Of a DNA stretch of 64,000 bases, positions 31,286 through 43,313 are shown piece after piece. Under the pieces are notes generated by a model. It did not search any database, was not told the DNA's origin, and saw only the letters and a list, made by a program, of their open reading frames with translations. A program made the position numbers and the translations under genes. The DNA lies in contig ML058337.1 of NCBI GenBank assembly GCA_003013855.2, positions 6,758,001 to 6,822,000 on the forward strand, given 5' to 3'. Each line of letters starts with the position of its first letter. The stretch's first letter is position 1. Origin of the DNA: Liriodendron chinense. Taxonomy: Eukaryota > Streptophyta > Magnoliopsida > Magnoliales > Magnoliaceae.

Positions 31286-33109
31286 GCTGCTCAATTTTAA
31301 ATATGGGTGCCCACGATAATGTGCCTTAGCTGTTAAATCAGGCCCATCCCTTTGCGAGGTGAGCCACATGTATGAAGAAGTGGATGCTTGGAAAGAACAA
31401 CCAACAGTGCACAGGCACCATTCAATTCTAGCCCACCTTTTCTTTGGACCAACCAGATCTTTGGTCTAGTGTACATTCACCATGGCGCCCATTTGATGAA
31501 CAACCCAGATTTCTAACCCATGTGCCACTTGGACTAGTGGGGTACTTTCCTACATGCATTTTGAAGTAGGATCCTCGAAAGCAAATAGTAACTAGTGCAA
31601 TGTAAAAACAGTCCCCACTGCATTAAATTTAGGGTTTTCAATCCCCAATTAGGGATTTTCAGATTCAGATTCAAGAAAAAATTGTTTTGTTGGAAATTTT
31701 TTTGAGTAGCTCCTTATGCATTAAATGATGAAGGATGTGTTCTTTTAAAACATTGCTTGAATGATTAGATTTCAGAATAAAATCTATACAAGGTCATTTT
31801 TGCATGAATCTGAGAGATTCATGTAATGTTACAAATTTTTTTGAAATGGCTTATTTTGGTGTGGAATCTGATGTGGTGTTTGGTACTTCAACAAATTGGA
31901 AAGTATTCATCTATCTAATTCATTGATCTGTTTGTTGATGAATTGAAAATGAAGGGCTCTCTTGTCCTTTGTATGAATTAATGAAGATATTTTTTCTGTT
32001 GTGTTTTATAATTTCTTGAAAAAAATGCTTGTTTGGAAGTTGAAAATGGCGTAGAATTTGACATAGGAGGTCCTAGTCATGAATTTTTATTAATTGTATC
32101 TAAGTCTCTACAGTATCAGTGATTGTGTTGTGGACAATCTAGACTTGATCTTGACTTTTCTGCATTTTGCAACTGCTCATTGCGAGTGGCCTTTTGGGAT
32201 GAACACAACAGTTTGTCCTTTTGTAGACACATGAATGAGCACATGTGCAAGTCTTTGGCTTATTAATTTCAACATGAGTTGATGGAAATATATGGTTGTT
32301 GTGTGTAAGAGCTGATTCTTCAAAATTATTGTTTTCTACTCGCCGAAGTTGGCTTTGGTGGTTCAAGGCACATCTCACTATTTAATTTGATCTACTTTTC
32401 TGTACATCCAAGTTGTTTGGTTTTGATTTCATAACCATTTCTAAAAGATGTAAGAATCGGTTGATGTTGCAGGACCAATATCAAATTAAAACAATGGACT
32501 GCTCTAAGTTTGTTGGATATGGTTACGCAAATGTGAATGTTGTTTGCTTTCTGTACTACTCTATTCTTTTTTGTTATTTATGTATTAAAAAAAGGAAAAA
32601 AGGGAAAAAGGGGAAAAGAAAGAAAATGAACATGGACAATTGAACATGTCTTGCCTTCCAAATTCTCTGCTTTCACTCTTCCTGGTCTGTACTGAGTTGT
32701 TCATGAAATTGATGTTTTCAATCCCAAGTTCAATGTTGTCTCTCCCTAAAGTAGATATGAGCATTTACTTTCCATACTCAGAAAAGGAAGAAAAGGCTTC
32801 CTTCCCTTCATGGCTCAATTGAAAAGCTGTTGTACCACAAAGAGCAAAATGATGAACACACATGAGTACTCTTTTATATTATTTCTCCCTTTAAATTGTT
32901 CTGTAATTGTTTGTGTGTATGTCTACCATGTGCTTTTTTGGTCTTTTTTTTTTTTTAATTAGCGATGGTCATACAATACCTATTTATCTTGCGTGGGGGG
33001 ATGATCTCCAATACATGATTTAAACATGTAGCCTTTGACACCTTTGAACCCTCGGTTGCTTCCAATTAAGGCAACAACTCAAGTGAGTTGGATTGGGTTA
33101 AGGGTCACC
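31286..33109. other. Non-coding AT-rich region with dispersed repeat pieces
   Basis: This starts with a segment rich in gggcccatc- and gtgccac-like phrases (31290-31570), which looks like part of a dispersed repeat. AT-rich intron-like sequence follows. No recognisable exon is found. An A/G tract lies at 32585-32630 and a poly-T run at 32945-32960. Confidence 0.45.
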
Positions 33110-33400
33110 TGAGCTCAATCTGACCTCAAGAGTACCCACCCCATAACCCGACCCAACCTGAGATGCCCAACCCAAACCCAACCCAAATTCCTTTGTACTC
33201 GACCCAACCCGATCCCACCCAACCCAAGTGCATGTGATTCTTCCCAACCCAACCTAATCCTCCCTGAATTTTCTCAACCCAAACCTAACCTGACCTCAAA
33301 TTGGGTTGGTGTTTTCTAACCCAAACCCAACCCAAGGACCTTAGCAACCTGACCATTACTGGGTTGGCCCATTTGGGTTTGGGTTGACCTTACCGACAAC
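33110..33400. repeat. Degenerate CCCAACCC / GGGTTGG repeat region
   Basis: Many short variants of acccaaccc and cccaaaccc occur, turning into gggttggg orientation near the right end (33360-33390). It is not telomeric, since the plant telomere unit is CCCTAAA. Similar words recur around 35565-35640. Confidence 0.7.
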
Positions 33401-33615
33401 TAATCTACAAAGAATCGATTAACTATTTGCAGTTGTTCTTTCCTAGATGAAAGGTTTCCTTCTAGATTGAGGAGTAGCTCTAGTGCTTATGGATGATTGA
33501 ATTCTCCCCTTTTCTGTCTTTGTTGTATTTTCATGCTGAAAAAAATTATCTTATGGCATAGGATATGTTCATTTGCATGGTTATTCTCAAGTTATAACTG
33601 ATGTGTGATTTTCAG
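33401..33615. other. Intron-like spacer before the sucrose synthase exon
   Basis: AT-rich sequence ending in the acceptor tgattttcag. No coding signal is visible. Confidence 0.4.
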
Positions 33616-33744
33616 CTTGCATATTGGTGTTTATAATCCTGATCAAACAGCTGAAATTTTGGCCGATCTCTTTGCACAGTGTAAGAAAGATCCGAGCTAC
33701 TGGGATAAGATCTCTGATGCAGGGTTGCAACGAATCTATGAAAG
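33616..33744 (+). pseudogene. Captured exon of sucrose synthase
   Basis: One exon is bounded by an acceptor (tgattttcag) and a donor (gaaag/gtcttt). Its translation contains NPDQTAEILADLF, KDPSYWDKIS and AGLQRIYER. These match the C-terminal part of the glucosyltransferase domain of plant sucrose synthase just before the YTW segment. Upstream and downstream exons are absent, so it cannot make an enzyme. It is followed after a 51-bp intron-like gap by an exon of a different gene. Confidence 0.88.
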
Positions 33745-33795
33745 GTCTTTCCTTGTTAATCCCATTTCCTCACTTCTCTGGATATATTTCATCAG

Positions 33796-34167
33796 GAAGC
33801 TTTTAGTCGATACCTAGATATGCATTTTGTTTAACGAGTAGATCAACTCTAAATTTGGAGAGAAAATTGAATACTTTGCTTACTTGGATATGTGTCCACA
33901 AACACATAAATTTCCCAGGAACCTGAAGATGACAAGGTAACCTTCTGCCTTTTACTTCTGTCAGAACAGTTGAATGTGTTTGGGGACTTTCTGCATGTCC
34001 ACTGCATCCTTTTATAGTAATCACTATTAAATTAATGTTTTTCATCTTATTGCATGTTCTGTGTTTGCAGGGAGTATAGGGACTATTTGGAGCATTTGCA
34101 GGAGTATCCAATATCTTCTTTCATGTGGACAGAACCCATGCAAGATCTGAAAAGAATTTTTCAGAAG
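33796..34167 (+). pseudogene. Captured two-exon fragment of splicing factor SF3a60 (SF3A3)
   Basis: The exon 33796-33936 and the exon 34071-34167 are joined by an intron of 134 bp with normal GT-AG ends, which restores the expected Arg codon across the junction. The translated pieces match the N-terminal half of plant SF3a60, a subunit of the U2 snRNP SF3a complex: SRYLDMH, then INSKFGEKIEYFAYLD, PRNLKMT, EYRDYLEHLQEYPISSF and TEPMQDLKRIFQK. The first exon has a frame break after DMH and a stop where Tyr is usual, so it is a decayed copy. The retained intron shows the capture came from genomic DNA, not from mRNA. Confidence 0.88.
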
Positions 34168-35984
34168 GTTCTCATTCTGTCTCTTGAAAGTGCCCAGATT
34201 GTTTCCATATACTTTATCTTGCTTGCTATTATGGTGAGAATTTATGTATTTGCATTCTACTCGATATCTAATAATTATATAATAAAAATAATTAAAATTG
34301 GTAATAAATATTGAAATACTTACATATATGTTTAGTATATAAGTAGTATAAAATAGAAAAACAATCAGCTAGACATTGAATTGGATGTGGGTTAAGGATG
34401 TTGCTTCTTGTGCTAGAGGTGAAGTTGTCGATTTGCATCAGCCCTTCCATATATTTTCTTAATGTGGATGCTATTTGTCAATTGGGTTTGTTTTATGAGG
34501 AAATGGTTGCACTCTAGTTCGAGTGTGATGGTTGTTATGCATGTATAAAAAATCAAACTAATTACCAAATTGTAGGTCCTACTTTCGATGGGTGATAGAC
34601 CAAAACGTATATGGAACTGATGTCCTAAGTGGCTGGTTGGTGGCTGTTATTGTAGAGTAAAAATGAAAAAAAGTAGTCAATTTCACATGTGGGCCTTGAT
34701 CAACATCAAATATATGCACGGTATTTGTTGGTTAGATAGGGCTGATACTCGTGTGCAATGCCTGCAGTTATCATGGACATTTGAGAAGCAAGGAGTAAAG
34801 CTAGAATGGCGATGGAGATGCTAGGCTTCATCTGATAGTAAGCAAACCACAATTCCTTCCTTGGAAGCCCATCATGGATGAACATTTTTTTTGTATATGT
34901 GGGGCCCTTAGTTGTTTATCTAAGCAGTTGATCTGATAACCTCATCATTTATGAACATTACCCAAAAAGATCTCCCAAAATGGAAGATCCTACATATTAA
35001 ATATTTTATACCTTTACAATTGAATGTGGACTGTTAGTGCATTTCTTCTTGACCATGTATTAATATTGCAACATTGAAATTCCCATATAACGTCTCATTA
35101 TTCTCTGACATTGTAGCCAAAAATATATCTCTTTCGTAGCTCTGGATGCTTCTTGGTAACTTGAGTGCAAGAGTTGCATGATTATTCTAGCTGATAGTTG
35201 CTAAGTTGAAGGCTTGGTTCATATCCTACTACATCAGTGCTGTTACTTATGGATGTTTATCAAATTTTCCAAGTTACATATATTGGGGTTTCCTGATCTT
35301 GTTGCAGAGGGTTTCATTTCCATTTTTGCACTCAGAAACATGGAGATTATTGGGCATGATTTGTACAGAGACCATGAAAGAGTTTTGTTGGTTTTTGCTG
35401 TGGAATGAGATATTCATGGACATGAATCTGAATGGGCAATGTTGCTTAACAAATGCGACTCCTAACAAAATCTGGAACACGTGGTGACCAACTTTCCCAC
35501 GAAGGATTCTAATGGTTTATTTAATTCGGACGATTTTCTACTTCTTGTAAATCTATTATATATTTGGGTCAGGTTGGGCACCTCTGGTTGGAACTCATGT
35601 TAGGCCGGTTATGGGTTTGGTCTTCTTAAGGTTGTGTTGGGTCGGTTTGGTGCATCAAGGGCAAAATAATGTTGGTTACAGATTGTTTCCTATAAAATGG
35701 ATCCATCTACTAAGAAGTTTCTTTTCATCTCCTTATAAATTTATTTTTATATCATGTTCATTTATTTTCATTTTCCTCTTGCATGTTTCCAACAAATGAG
35801 CCATCGATGTATGAACTAATGGCCCCAACAACAGATTGGCATGCAACCTCTTATGAATCGACTATTGATTTTCGGAGACGAATGTGCTCTGAAAAATGAT
35901 TGCTTGGCATTTATTTTTCCGAACACATTTGTCTTCTAACGATGATGATAGTCAATCCATAAGAGTGCCAACTATTTGCTGTTG
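34168..35984. other. AT-rich region without recognised exons
   Basis: Intron-like sequence and several short frames. One open stretch at 35290-35410 translates to ALRNMEIIGHDLYRDHERV and could be a further captured exon, but I cannot assign it. Scattered gggttgggtc words occur near 35565-35640. Confidence 0.35.
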
Positions 35985-36155
35985 TGGGCATGCTCAAATG
36001 CTGACAACTGCTTTTTGTATGCCTAAGAAACGCCGACGGCTATTAACCATTATTATTTCCAACGGTAATGCTCCCCTTTCCTGATGGCTCGTCCGACGGC
36101 CGAAAACCGTCGGCAAAAGCCATTGACCGTCGGAAAAAGTATTTTTTGGCAGTAA
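35985..36155. repeat. CCGACGG-type repeat cluster (possible CACTA remnant)
   Basis: Several copies of ccgacgg or its complement ccgtcgg occur within about 130 bases (for example gccgacggctatta, gtccgacggcc, accgtcggcaaaag, ccgtcggaaaaag). Such clusters are typical of the subterminal regions of plant CACTA transposons. I do not see the CACTA ends, so the assignment is tentative. Confidence 0.45.
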
Positions 36156-36573
36156 AAGAAAAGAATCATCTGTTGACTGGAAAAGATTTGCAACAAATCC
36201 ATATCCATGCATTTATACCAAAAAATCCACTCAATAAAGCATTAGCATATTACATTCTTCCAACCTGTCGCTCATGAATCTATAATATCGAATAAATAAC
36301 AACATAAAGCAGCACAAGCTACCAGCATGAAGCTAAGCTCTTGATAGAAAAAGGTCATTCGTAATGCTTGTGCCCATTGACACGTCCATAACTATAAATT
36401 GATGGCTCAAGATCGGTTGTCTTCAACCCATCTTTGATTCACTGGACAGCTTCGCTTTCAGCTCCTCTGCCACTGCATAAATGAACTAGTAAGCAAATAC
36501 CAATGTCGAGTAATCCTGCATAGAAAAAAGAAGAAGAAATTAGGCAACGGACAAGCACCATCCTTGTGACAAT
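36156..36573. other. Unassigned sequence downstream of the SHMT fragment
   Basis: On the minus strand, a stretch after acceptor ttctatgcag (about 36525) reads AVAEELKAKLSSESKMG before a stop and could be another captured exon end. I cannot name it. Confidence 0.3.
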
Positions 36574-36650
36574 CTCCCAATTTCTTAGGATCCAAACGAA
36601 ATGCTTCCAAGGCACGTTTTTGGCATAAGGATTCTGCCATGTCAATGTAC
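36574..36650 (-). pseudogene. Captured exon of serine hydroxymethyltransferase
   Basis: On the minus strand, after an acceptor (catgccag), the translation contains YIDMAESLCQKRALEAF followed by RLDPKKLG. This matches the conserved segment of plant serine hydroxymethyltransferase just after the GGNE motif. A Leu replaces the usual Trp near the end. Only about 77 bases remain. The opposite orientation to the other three fragments points to independent capture events. Confidence 0.85.
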
Positions 36651-38449
36651 CTGGCATGGTGAGTACACTACTTGCTAGTGTTTTGAATGCTTGCCAAGTA
36701 AAGAGAACAAAACAATGAAGGAAAATGAGACGCGTTTTCAGCCAATCGATATACAAGTAAAAATTGCTTACTGACCCCTATCATGTAATTAGTAATAGAT
36801 ATTCCTAGCATTCACGTAAAAAAATCACAAGGTGTAATTCATCAATTGGACAGATAATCATTCGATCGCCAAGTTTCCAATCACTTTATCTATATTTCAA
36901 GTTTGTAATACTCACAGAAGCTTTCAAATATTTGTTCAAGTTACTGAATTTCAAACTTGAATGTGAACCTTGGAACCCAACAAAAAACCCATCTCAATGG
37001 TCCTTTAGGGGATGCTTGGCTACTTGGACAAGTATCTAGAAATGGAATCCATAAGTAGGGGTAAATTCCTACTTGGGGATCCTGGGAAAGCTTAGAAACA
37101 GTTTCTAGTCAGAAATCGATCCCATCTTTTGTGTTTTATTCCTTGTTAGATGTCTGCTTGCAAATTCCAAGGAAATGGATACCTTCCCAAACATTTTCTT
37201 TTTTATAAATATTAACTACCTAATATAATTTGTATGAATTCATTCCCAGAACCTAAACACAATTTATGGATTCCACAAAATTACATTCCCACTACCCAAC
37301 CATGAGAAACAAAACTCATTCTCAAGAATTTTGTTTCCTAGAAACAAATTCTTTAGTGATCGTTTGGCAAATTGAAAAAGTACCCTAGCAAGAAAAGTTG
37401 GTGACATTTAGAAGAGAAGTTGGGCATTTGTTGTGAGATACCATGGCTCTCTTTTTTAGAGATAGCCGAAGTCATCCTTGTCTCTAGATCTCAGTCATAA
37501 AATCAAAACATTCCAATGCACAATAACAACCAAACTGTTGAAACAAGCTCAAATTTAAAAACTCCCAGAAGAAACGGCGAAACAATCTATAGGCATCAAT
37601 TGAATCTAATACAAACTATTCGTTGTTAATGGAATAAAATACACAATTAACGTAAGAACCAACTAGTTGGCAGAACTATCATTCAAGCATCTTTGGCACT
37701 GTAACAAGATTGTTAAATTAACGGTGAGGTTTAGAAGCTTAACATCAAATTTATCAAACCATAAATGAAATAATGAATTTATCAAGAAACACAAGATTTT
37801 GAGAGATGACCATTACATGATGGAGCCAAATGTACGGGAAGGCTCGCTCCATCATACAGTTGCTGCCCGAGCAAATGACACCATATTGCTGAACTGAAAA
37901 TTGTATATTTCCTCATAACAATTTCAAGCAGTTGACCAGGTTGTGCTTTTGCCAACACTTCCACATGAGAAAGAAAACAAGACTCGAGTCGAACATGATA
38001 ACAAAACAGGCGCACATGAGAAACATGAGACTACTCTGCCAAGAATTAATAAGAAGAAAAAAACAGGTTCAAATTTGAACTTAATTGCATAACGAAGAAA
38101 CTACTGTACAAACCAAGTTCTAAAAAATATGCACAAGAAACATGGAAGCTAGTCCATGTGGAATTAATAGAAACAAAATCATAAACCAGCAAGGAAAAAT
38201 ATCAATCAAGTTATACGGCATGATACTTCCATGTAGAATAAAAAGAAAATCATACACTACACAGTTTAAGCAAAGTTGTTTCTTTTTAAGAGTTTCTAAT
38301 GATAAAAGGGTAGAATTCAGAAATTCAAATCAACAAGGAATTAATTAATATACATGCACTCTATGTGGAAAAAAAAGGAAAATGAAAAAAATAAAAAAAG
38401 AAAAGGAAAAAGGAATGCTAACTTAAGTCATGTAGCCTAGCCTATTTTG
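36651..38449. other. AT-rich region without recognised genes
   Basis: Intron-like sequence. A 10-base inverted repeat atgatggagc...gctccatcat lies at about 37818-37856. No exon could be identified with confidence. Confidence 0.35.
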
Positions 38450-38880
38450 CATCTTAACATTACTTGAGCCAAGGTTCAGCTGTTGCAATGCAACCCATGA
38501 TTGTTGAGGTTCAAGATGGACTTTCCCAATCTGATATCAAAATAAAAAAAAACAAAAAAAAAACATGGCAATTATCATGAATTGTTCAGGAGAAGTTTCA
38601 TGCATCATAAATAAAAGAGAAGCTGAGCACCTTTGCATTTTCGACACAGACAGTCCTGATAGCAGGACTCCATCTGCAAGTGCGGGTTCCACAAAATAAC
38701 ATCTGACAGACCTTTAGAAAATAATCTCGAGATGAAAAATGGACCTCTCCTTCCCTTCTAAAGGATTACAAGGGTTGGGAACGTTGTTCAATGTCTTGCA
38801 CTCTTTCAAACCTTTCACTAAAGCCTGCAGAATTATTGAGACCCCATTTATATCCGCCAGCAAATACTGCATTTCAAATT
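38450..38880 (-). pseudogene. Possible further captured exons, gene not recognised
   Basis: On the minus strand, an acceptor-like attctgcag near 38829 is followed by ALVKGLKECKTLNNVPNP. Further downstream a stretch at about 38520-38440 reads IGKVHLEPQQSWVALQQL. The bounding splice-like signals and non-repetitive translations suggest captured exons, but I cannot name the gene. Confidence 0.35.
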
Positions 38881-38933
38881 GTCACAAGATGAGTTAATTA
38901 ACAGATAAGGAGTCGAGCACCTACTTCAACTGT

Positions 38934-38987
38934 CACCACCTTGAGCCCACGGCCTCAATTCACCACCTTGAGCCCACGGCCTCAATC
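38934..38987. repeat. 27-bp tandem duplication
   Basis: Two perfect copies of caccaccttgagcccacgg plus ctcaat-type ending start at 38934 and 38961. Confidence 0.85.
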
Positions 38988-40209
38988 TAGCTTACCTCAA
39001 AACAATAACAAGAATAATAAAAGATGAAATTAAAATAAAAAATAAAAAAAGCTAGAGGCTTTGTGAAGTCAATAACTTCTTCATCTAAAATTTGAAACTG
39101 GACAAATATTCAATTACAAAAAACTTCTGAAGATGCAAGCAGGAAAATACCAATCTGAGATTTATACAGTCCCAAATCAAATGCACCAAATAAAATGTCC
39201 ACATCAAAATCTTCAATTCAAATCACCAAATCAAATCCTCAAATTAAAACTCGTAAATCATATCCACAACATAAGGAAAAAAAGAATGATCCATCAGTAG
39301 TTTAGAATTAAACCCATCACATGATCTTTACCATGCAACTAAACTGAACTATTTTCCATTAATGCATAATAAAAACCAATCTCAATGATATGAATACTAA
39401 GGAAAAGCCAAAACCCATAAAAAAAAAATATTTTGCACCCGGTTGTTGAAGTAGTCAGTCATAACAACCACCATTTGTAAAGCCTGAGTGTTTCAGGCAT
39501 ATTCATCCAAATAGGGCTATTCTGATTTTCTGAAATATTCGAAGTACTCTGGACGTTCCCGATTTTAGAAACTTCATAGGAAAAAAAAACATTATGTAGA
39601 GATTAAAGTACACACTTTAAAACAATATCTACACAGAAGACAAGTCATTTGTGGTGGTTGATGATTCAGAAACTGAAACCTGCAAATTAGATCTCAAAAG
39701 TCAAACAATCTCAACAGAAGAGGGATTGTGGGATAAAATCCGCACAGAAAATCCGATTATTTGAAAGAAACCTCTCAGAAACCCATTTCTGAGAGAAGAA
39801 GTGCCGGTTCTAGAGCTGAAAATGGAAATTCTTAAAAAATGCTCCTAACCGGATCAAATCTGAATTTAAAGATGTCAAAACGCAAGTAATCTCTACGGAA
39901 ATGAAATCCAGAGCTAAATTTCGAGCAAAAATGATAAGGATGCGAAAGATACCTCTCAGAAAAGCAAATCTGAGAGTTGGAACATCGATTCCAGATCCGG
40001 ATCTGCAACAAAAATCCTTCAAGAACGAAGATTTGTAGCCTTCTCTCCGTTAACCACAGATCCGGCGACTAATCACCATCTGCATTGTATCTATAGCCCC
40101 AAACCCTAGCCATCCCCATCTCTAACAACAGAGCAATCCCAAACCACAAAACCCTAGTCCACCTTACCGATGCTGGAGGTGTAGCTCTGGCAGCAGTGGA
40201 GAGAGAGAG
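38988..40209. other. AT-rich region leading to the right inverted repeat
   Basis: No named exon. On the minus strand 40040-39960 looks like leader/intron sequence next to the inverted repeat (acceptor-like tttttgttgcag). Repeated phrases of the type cctctcagaaaacc occur near 39770 and 39955. Confidence 0.35.
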
Positions 40210-40612
40210 AGAGAGAGACAGAGAGATGAAATATGAGGAATGAACGGGCCCCAGCGAGCCGCTCGCAGCAGTTGATGGAGAAGAGGGAGAGCGAGAGCCG
40301 TACCTCTGGACCTCGTCGTGGGTCCACGTAGACCAGCCGGACGGAGTTCGGTAAATGCGCTCGAGCACGTGATGGTGAGGAGGCAATGGTTGCCGCTTGA
40401 GGGCTCGGACGATGGGGCGGAGGGTGGGAGTAGACGCGAGAGAGAGAACGGACGAGAGGGAGAGAAGCGAGTCTGAGAGAGGGAGAGCGAAAGGCATTCA
40501 GGCTAGTAGCGGCTCGCGGTAACGATGTCAGTGGCACGTGAGTTGAGACACAGGAGCTCCTCCAATCAAATCTCGCCACGGTAGGGTCGCACGATGTTGG
40601 GTGAGTCTGGGT
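40210..40612. repeat. Right long inverted repeat
   Basis: In reverse complement this matches the left repeat at 29155-29685: the same GGATTAGGTGCG end, gactcacccaacatcgtgcg, tggcgagatttgattggag, and the ccctcttctccatc block. Microsatellite lengths differ. By eye the similarity is moderate, so the two ends have been diverging for some time. Confidence 0.85.
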
Positions 40613-41920
40613 CCGCACCTAATCCACTCGAGCGAGTGGGGAAATATGCTAAATCATTAGGTTGAGGTGAAAGTTGGGCAGCATAACGACTAAGTGCCGG
40701 GGTGCGGAAGCTACCCAACGACGGTGCCACGTGAAAAGCAGAAAAAATTTTAAGTCTGGGTTAACACGCAAAACGTGCCAGCCGCTCTAAGGAAAATAAG
40801 TTGACGCGCCAACGCATGCACCTGACACGCTGAAGAATGTTGACACGTTGGAGACAATGTTGACGGGCCAAGGGTCCTCGAATTGCCGAAGGTTTTGGAA
40901 AATGCGAAAATGATCAAGTCTTTGGCTTTTATAGGCAGGAGAGGCCGACGTGCTTCAACAGAAATCGAAGTGCCCGCCATAGCGCGTCAGGGGGGCACCT
41001 GGGTGATAACAAAAAATTTCGAGTTTAGGCTGACGCGCCGGATACGTCGGAAGCGCCAGTGTCAACTCCATGACGTGCCAAGCCCTGTTGAAAGTGTTGG
41101 TTGTGAACATGAAAAAGAATGAAAATGACAAAGTTTGGATTGACGCACCATACGAAAAAAACCCAAGTTTGGGTTGACGCACTTGACAAGCCCCAGAATA
41201 GGGTCTCCACCTTTGATGCGCTTGCCGCACCAGAGCCGATGCGCATGACACGGCAGTGCTAAATTTGATACGATACATCAGTGAAGTTTTAATGTGATTT
41301 GTTGCTTTTCGATGTACCATGCGATGCATTATACCATCCGGGTTTTTCTACTATAGATAGCTCAACTCACTAATCACAGGGTACGTGAAAAAGAGAGAGA
41401 GAGCAACTGAAAGACCTCTGGGTATTTACTGCTGTAAAAAAGAGATCCCTCACCGAAACCTTGAACATCCCTTGCCGGAATCTCAAATTTCGACAGTTAG
41501 AGCTCAGAACTCCGACCACTGAAAGGTGAGCCGCACCTCCGGCGTGTCAGAACCCTCCCAGCAGAAGTGTCGGTGCGTCGGATTAACTCCAAACAGAGAT
41601 AGAATTTGCTAACAGATTATAGAAGGAGAGAACATGTAGAATTTGCTAACGGGGCCAGTGCGTCAGGTCGCCCCCTAGCGCTAGGCGAGTCAGCCTAGCA
41701 CGTTAGTGCGTCAAACGCATCAGCTAGTACATCAACTATTTAGTGGCATGCTAGGCCTTTTACACCATTTTTTACCTCTGTTGTTTAGGGATTTTAGAGC
41801 CTATCTAAGGGTACATGGTCTCCCCGGACCGTACCGAACAACAAGAAAAGGTCTTGAAGACTGGAATGGCTAATAAATTATTTAAAATACGCATCCCTAA
41901 GGTGTCTATGGCTATTAAAA
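40613..41920. repeat. Unassigned repeat-like sequence with GACGCGCCA words
   Basis: From about 40760 to 41270 there are many variants of ttgacgcgccaa / gacacgcc words and a repeated aagtttgggttgacgc phrase. From 41340 the sequence looks like a leader with a short (GA)n run. No ORF of interest. It may be the distal part of the Tat-3 LTR or another element; I cannot decide. Confidence 0.4.
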
Positions 41921-43313
41921 CTAGAAAAATGCTCATCGACAGTTTTTCCTATGTTTCATTGTTCTGGGAAATTCTGAGTATGGAGACATTCATAGATAAT
42001 AATAAGCAATAACAAAGTGTACATGAGAAGAGATATCACAAGGCGAATTTTATTCCAGAGATTTTGAGATCTTTTACATTCCAGGCTGTGATGCTTATCA
42101 CGAGCCTTTAATTGCATTAATGGTTGATCACCCTTGATTAGAAGGCAAAAAACTAACCCACTAGAGATTATGGTCTTAAGTTCATGGTCATAGAGACTAT
42201 TTATTTTCTTGTTATGGACTGAGCCACGTTTTTAGACAAGTTGGATGTCTATGTCCCATTTTCTTTCGGATTGTCTGGGTTGAAGGACTATCAGGATTTT
42301 ATCAAGTGGTGTAACTCTGGGCCATTGGCCACTAGAATACATGAGCATCGAATGTTGGTCGGCACGACCCAAGGCTCGCTCCCATATTTTTATGATGGGT
42401 GACCTTAGGAAGGCACTACGCAACTTCCTGAGCGAGGATTTAATCGAGTGGTGCAACTCTGGGTCATTGACCGCTGGAATACACAAGCAACGAATGTTGG
42501 TTATAAAGGCCCAAGGCCCGCTCCTATATTTTTATGATGGGTGACCTTGAGAAAGCACTCTGCAACTGCCTTATCAGCTCAACCGACGGACCCGTTATCG
42601 ATGGGTAGGGCATCGATTGTCTTTTCATAATGGCAATTCATAGCATGATATTTCGAGTGTTGTTAGAACTCTTTCGATTATGGTTTTTCGTGGTAACCAT
42701 AACCCCTTAGGTTTAGCCTCGGACCTTTATTCAGTGATGAATAGAACTTATATAGTAAAGTAAATGTGTCCAATCTAAAGTTCGGCGACTCATATTTGAG
42801 AACATTCTTTCTTCCGGATACCTTCAGATGATCGATTCAAGATCGAACAGATTGTATTGAGCCATTCTCCTTTGAGGATTCAAGTCCAATGGATTAGATC
42901 GGTCATTTCTGATGCCTGTAAATAGCTAAGTATTGGGTTTGATAAACACCTATTTATGCCAATATCCGATAAACAGTAGGGATCAGTGCCTTGTAAATGC
43001 TTGGTTCAGCTGTTTTGTAGTATGAGAATGTTAAGTTTGCCTTGGCATTGATGAGATCGTGGTTAGTTTTACTTTGCATTAGTCGATCTTCGAGCCAACA
43101 GGGCACTTCCCAGGGCTGAAAATGACTAAGTACTTGACCTATTTGCGGTCTGATCAGGGTATTCGGTGAATATCGGTAGCTATCATCTTCGAACAATGAT
43201 GGATCATGCCTACTAGGATCGCAATGATGCTGGATCCACTTTGGTGTCAGTGCGATCGCATTTCATTTCACTTGGCATCAGTTGATTTCTAAGCCAATAG
43301 GGCACTTCACAGG
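41921..43313. repeat. Tandem 2.5-kb copy A, left part
   Basis: This matches 54891-56460 closely, for example tggatgtctatgtcccattt at 42242 and 55226, and repeats of gtgaccttaggaaagca-like phrases. It is cut by the Athila insertion at 43313; the rest of the copy resumes at 53804. Confidence 0.85.

Larger units (their letters stand above)
29155..40612. mobile_element. Long-inverted-repeat element with captured gene fragments (putative Pack-MULE)
   Basis: The ends are inverted copies starting GGATTAGGTGCG (left about 29155, right about 40612) with recognisable similarity for about 0.4-0.5 kb. Between them are fragments of at least four unrelated nuclear genes in both orientations, some with original introns, and no transposase ORF. 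Long terminal inverted repeats plus captured genomic exons are the defining features of Pack-MULEs. A candidate target duplication, gcgagcgggg on the left and gcgagtgggg on the right, is imperfect and slightly offset, so exact boundaries are uncertain. An inverted duplication of a host promoter region is the main alternative. Confidence 0.65.

Noticed and set aside
33110..33400. Possible interstitial telomere repeat
   Set aside because: The words are CCCAACCC/GGGTTGG, not the plant telomere unit CCCTAAA.
34054..34314. 86-codon frame treated as one protein
   Set aside because: Only 34071-34167 matches SF3a60. The remainder is AT-rich intron read-through.
40069..40618. Two minus-strand frames of 142 and 154 codons over the right inverted repeat
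   Set aside because: Composition is microsatellite-driven and the frame is not maintained in the left copy. More likely leader-like DNA in the terminal repeat.
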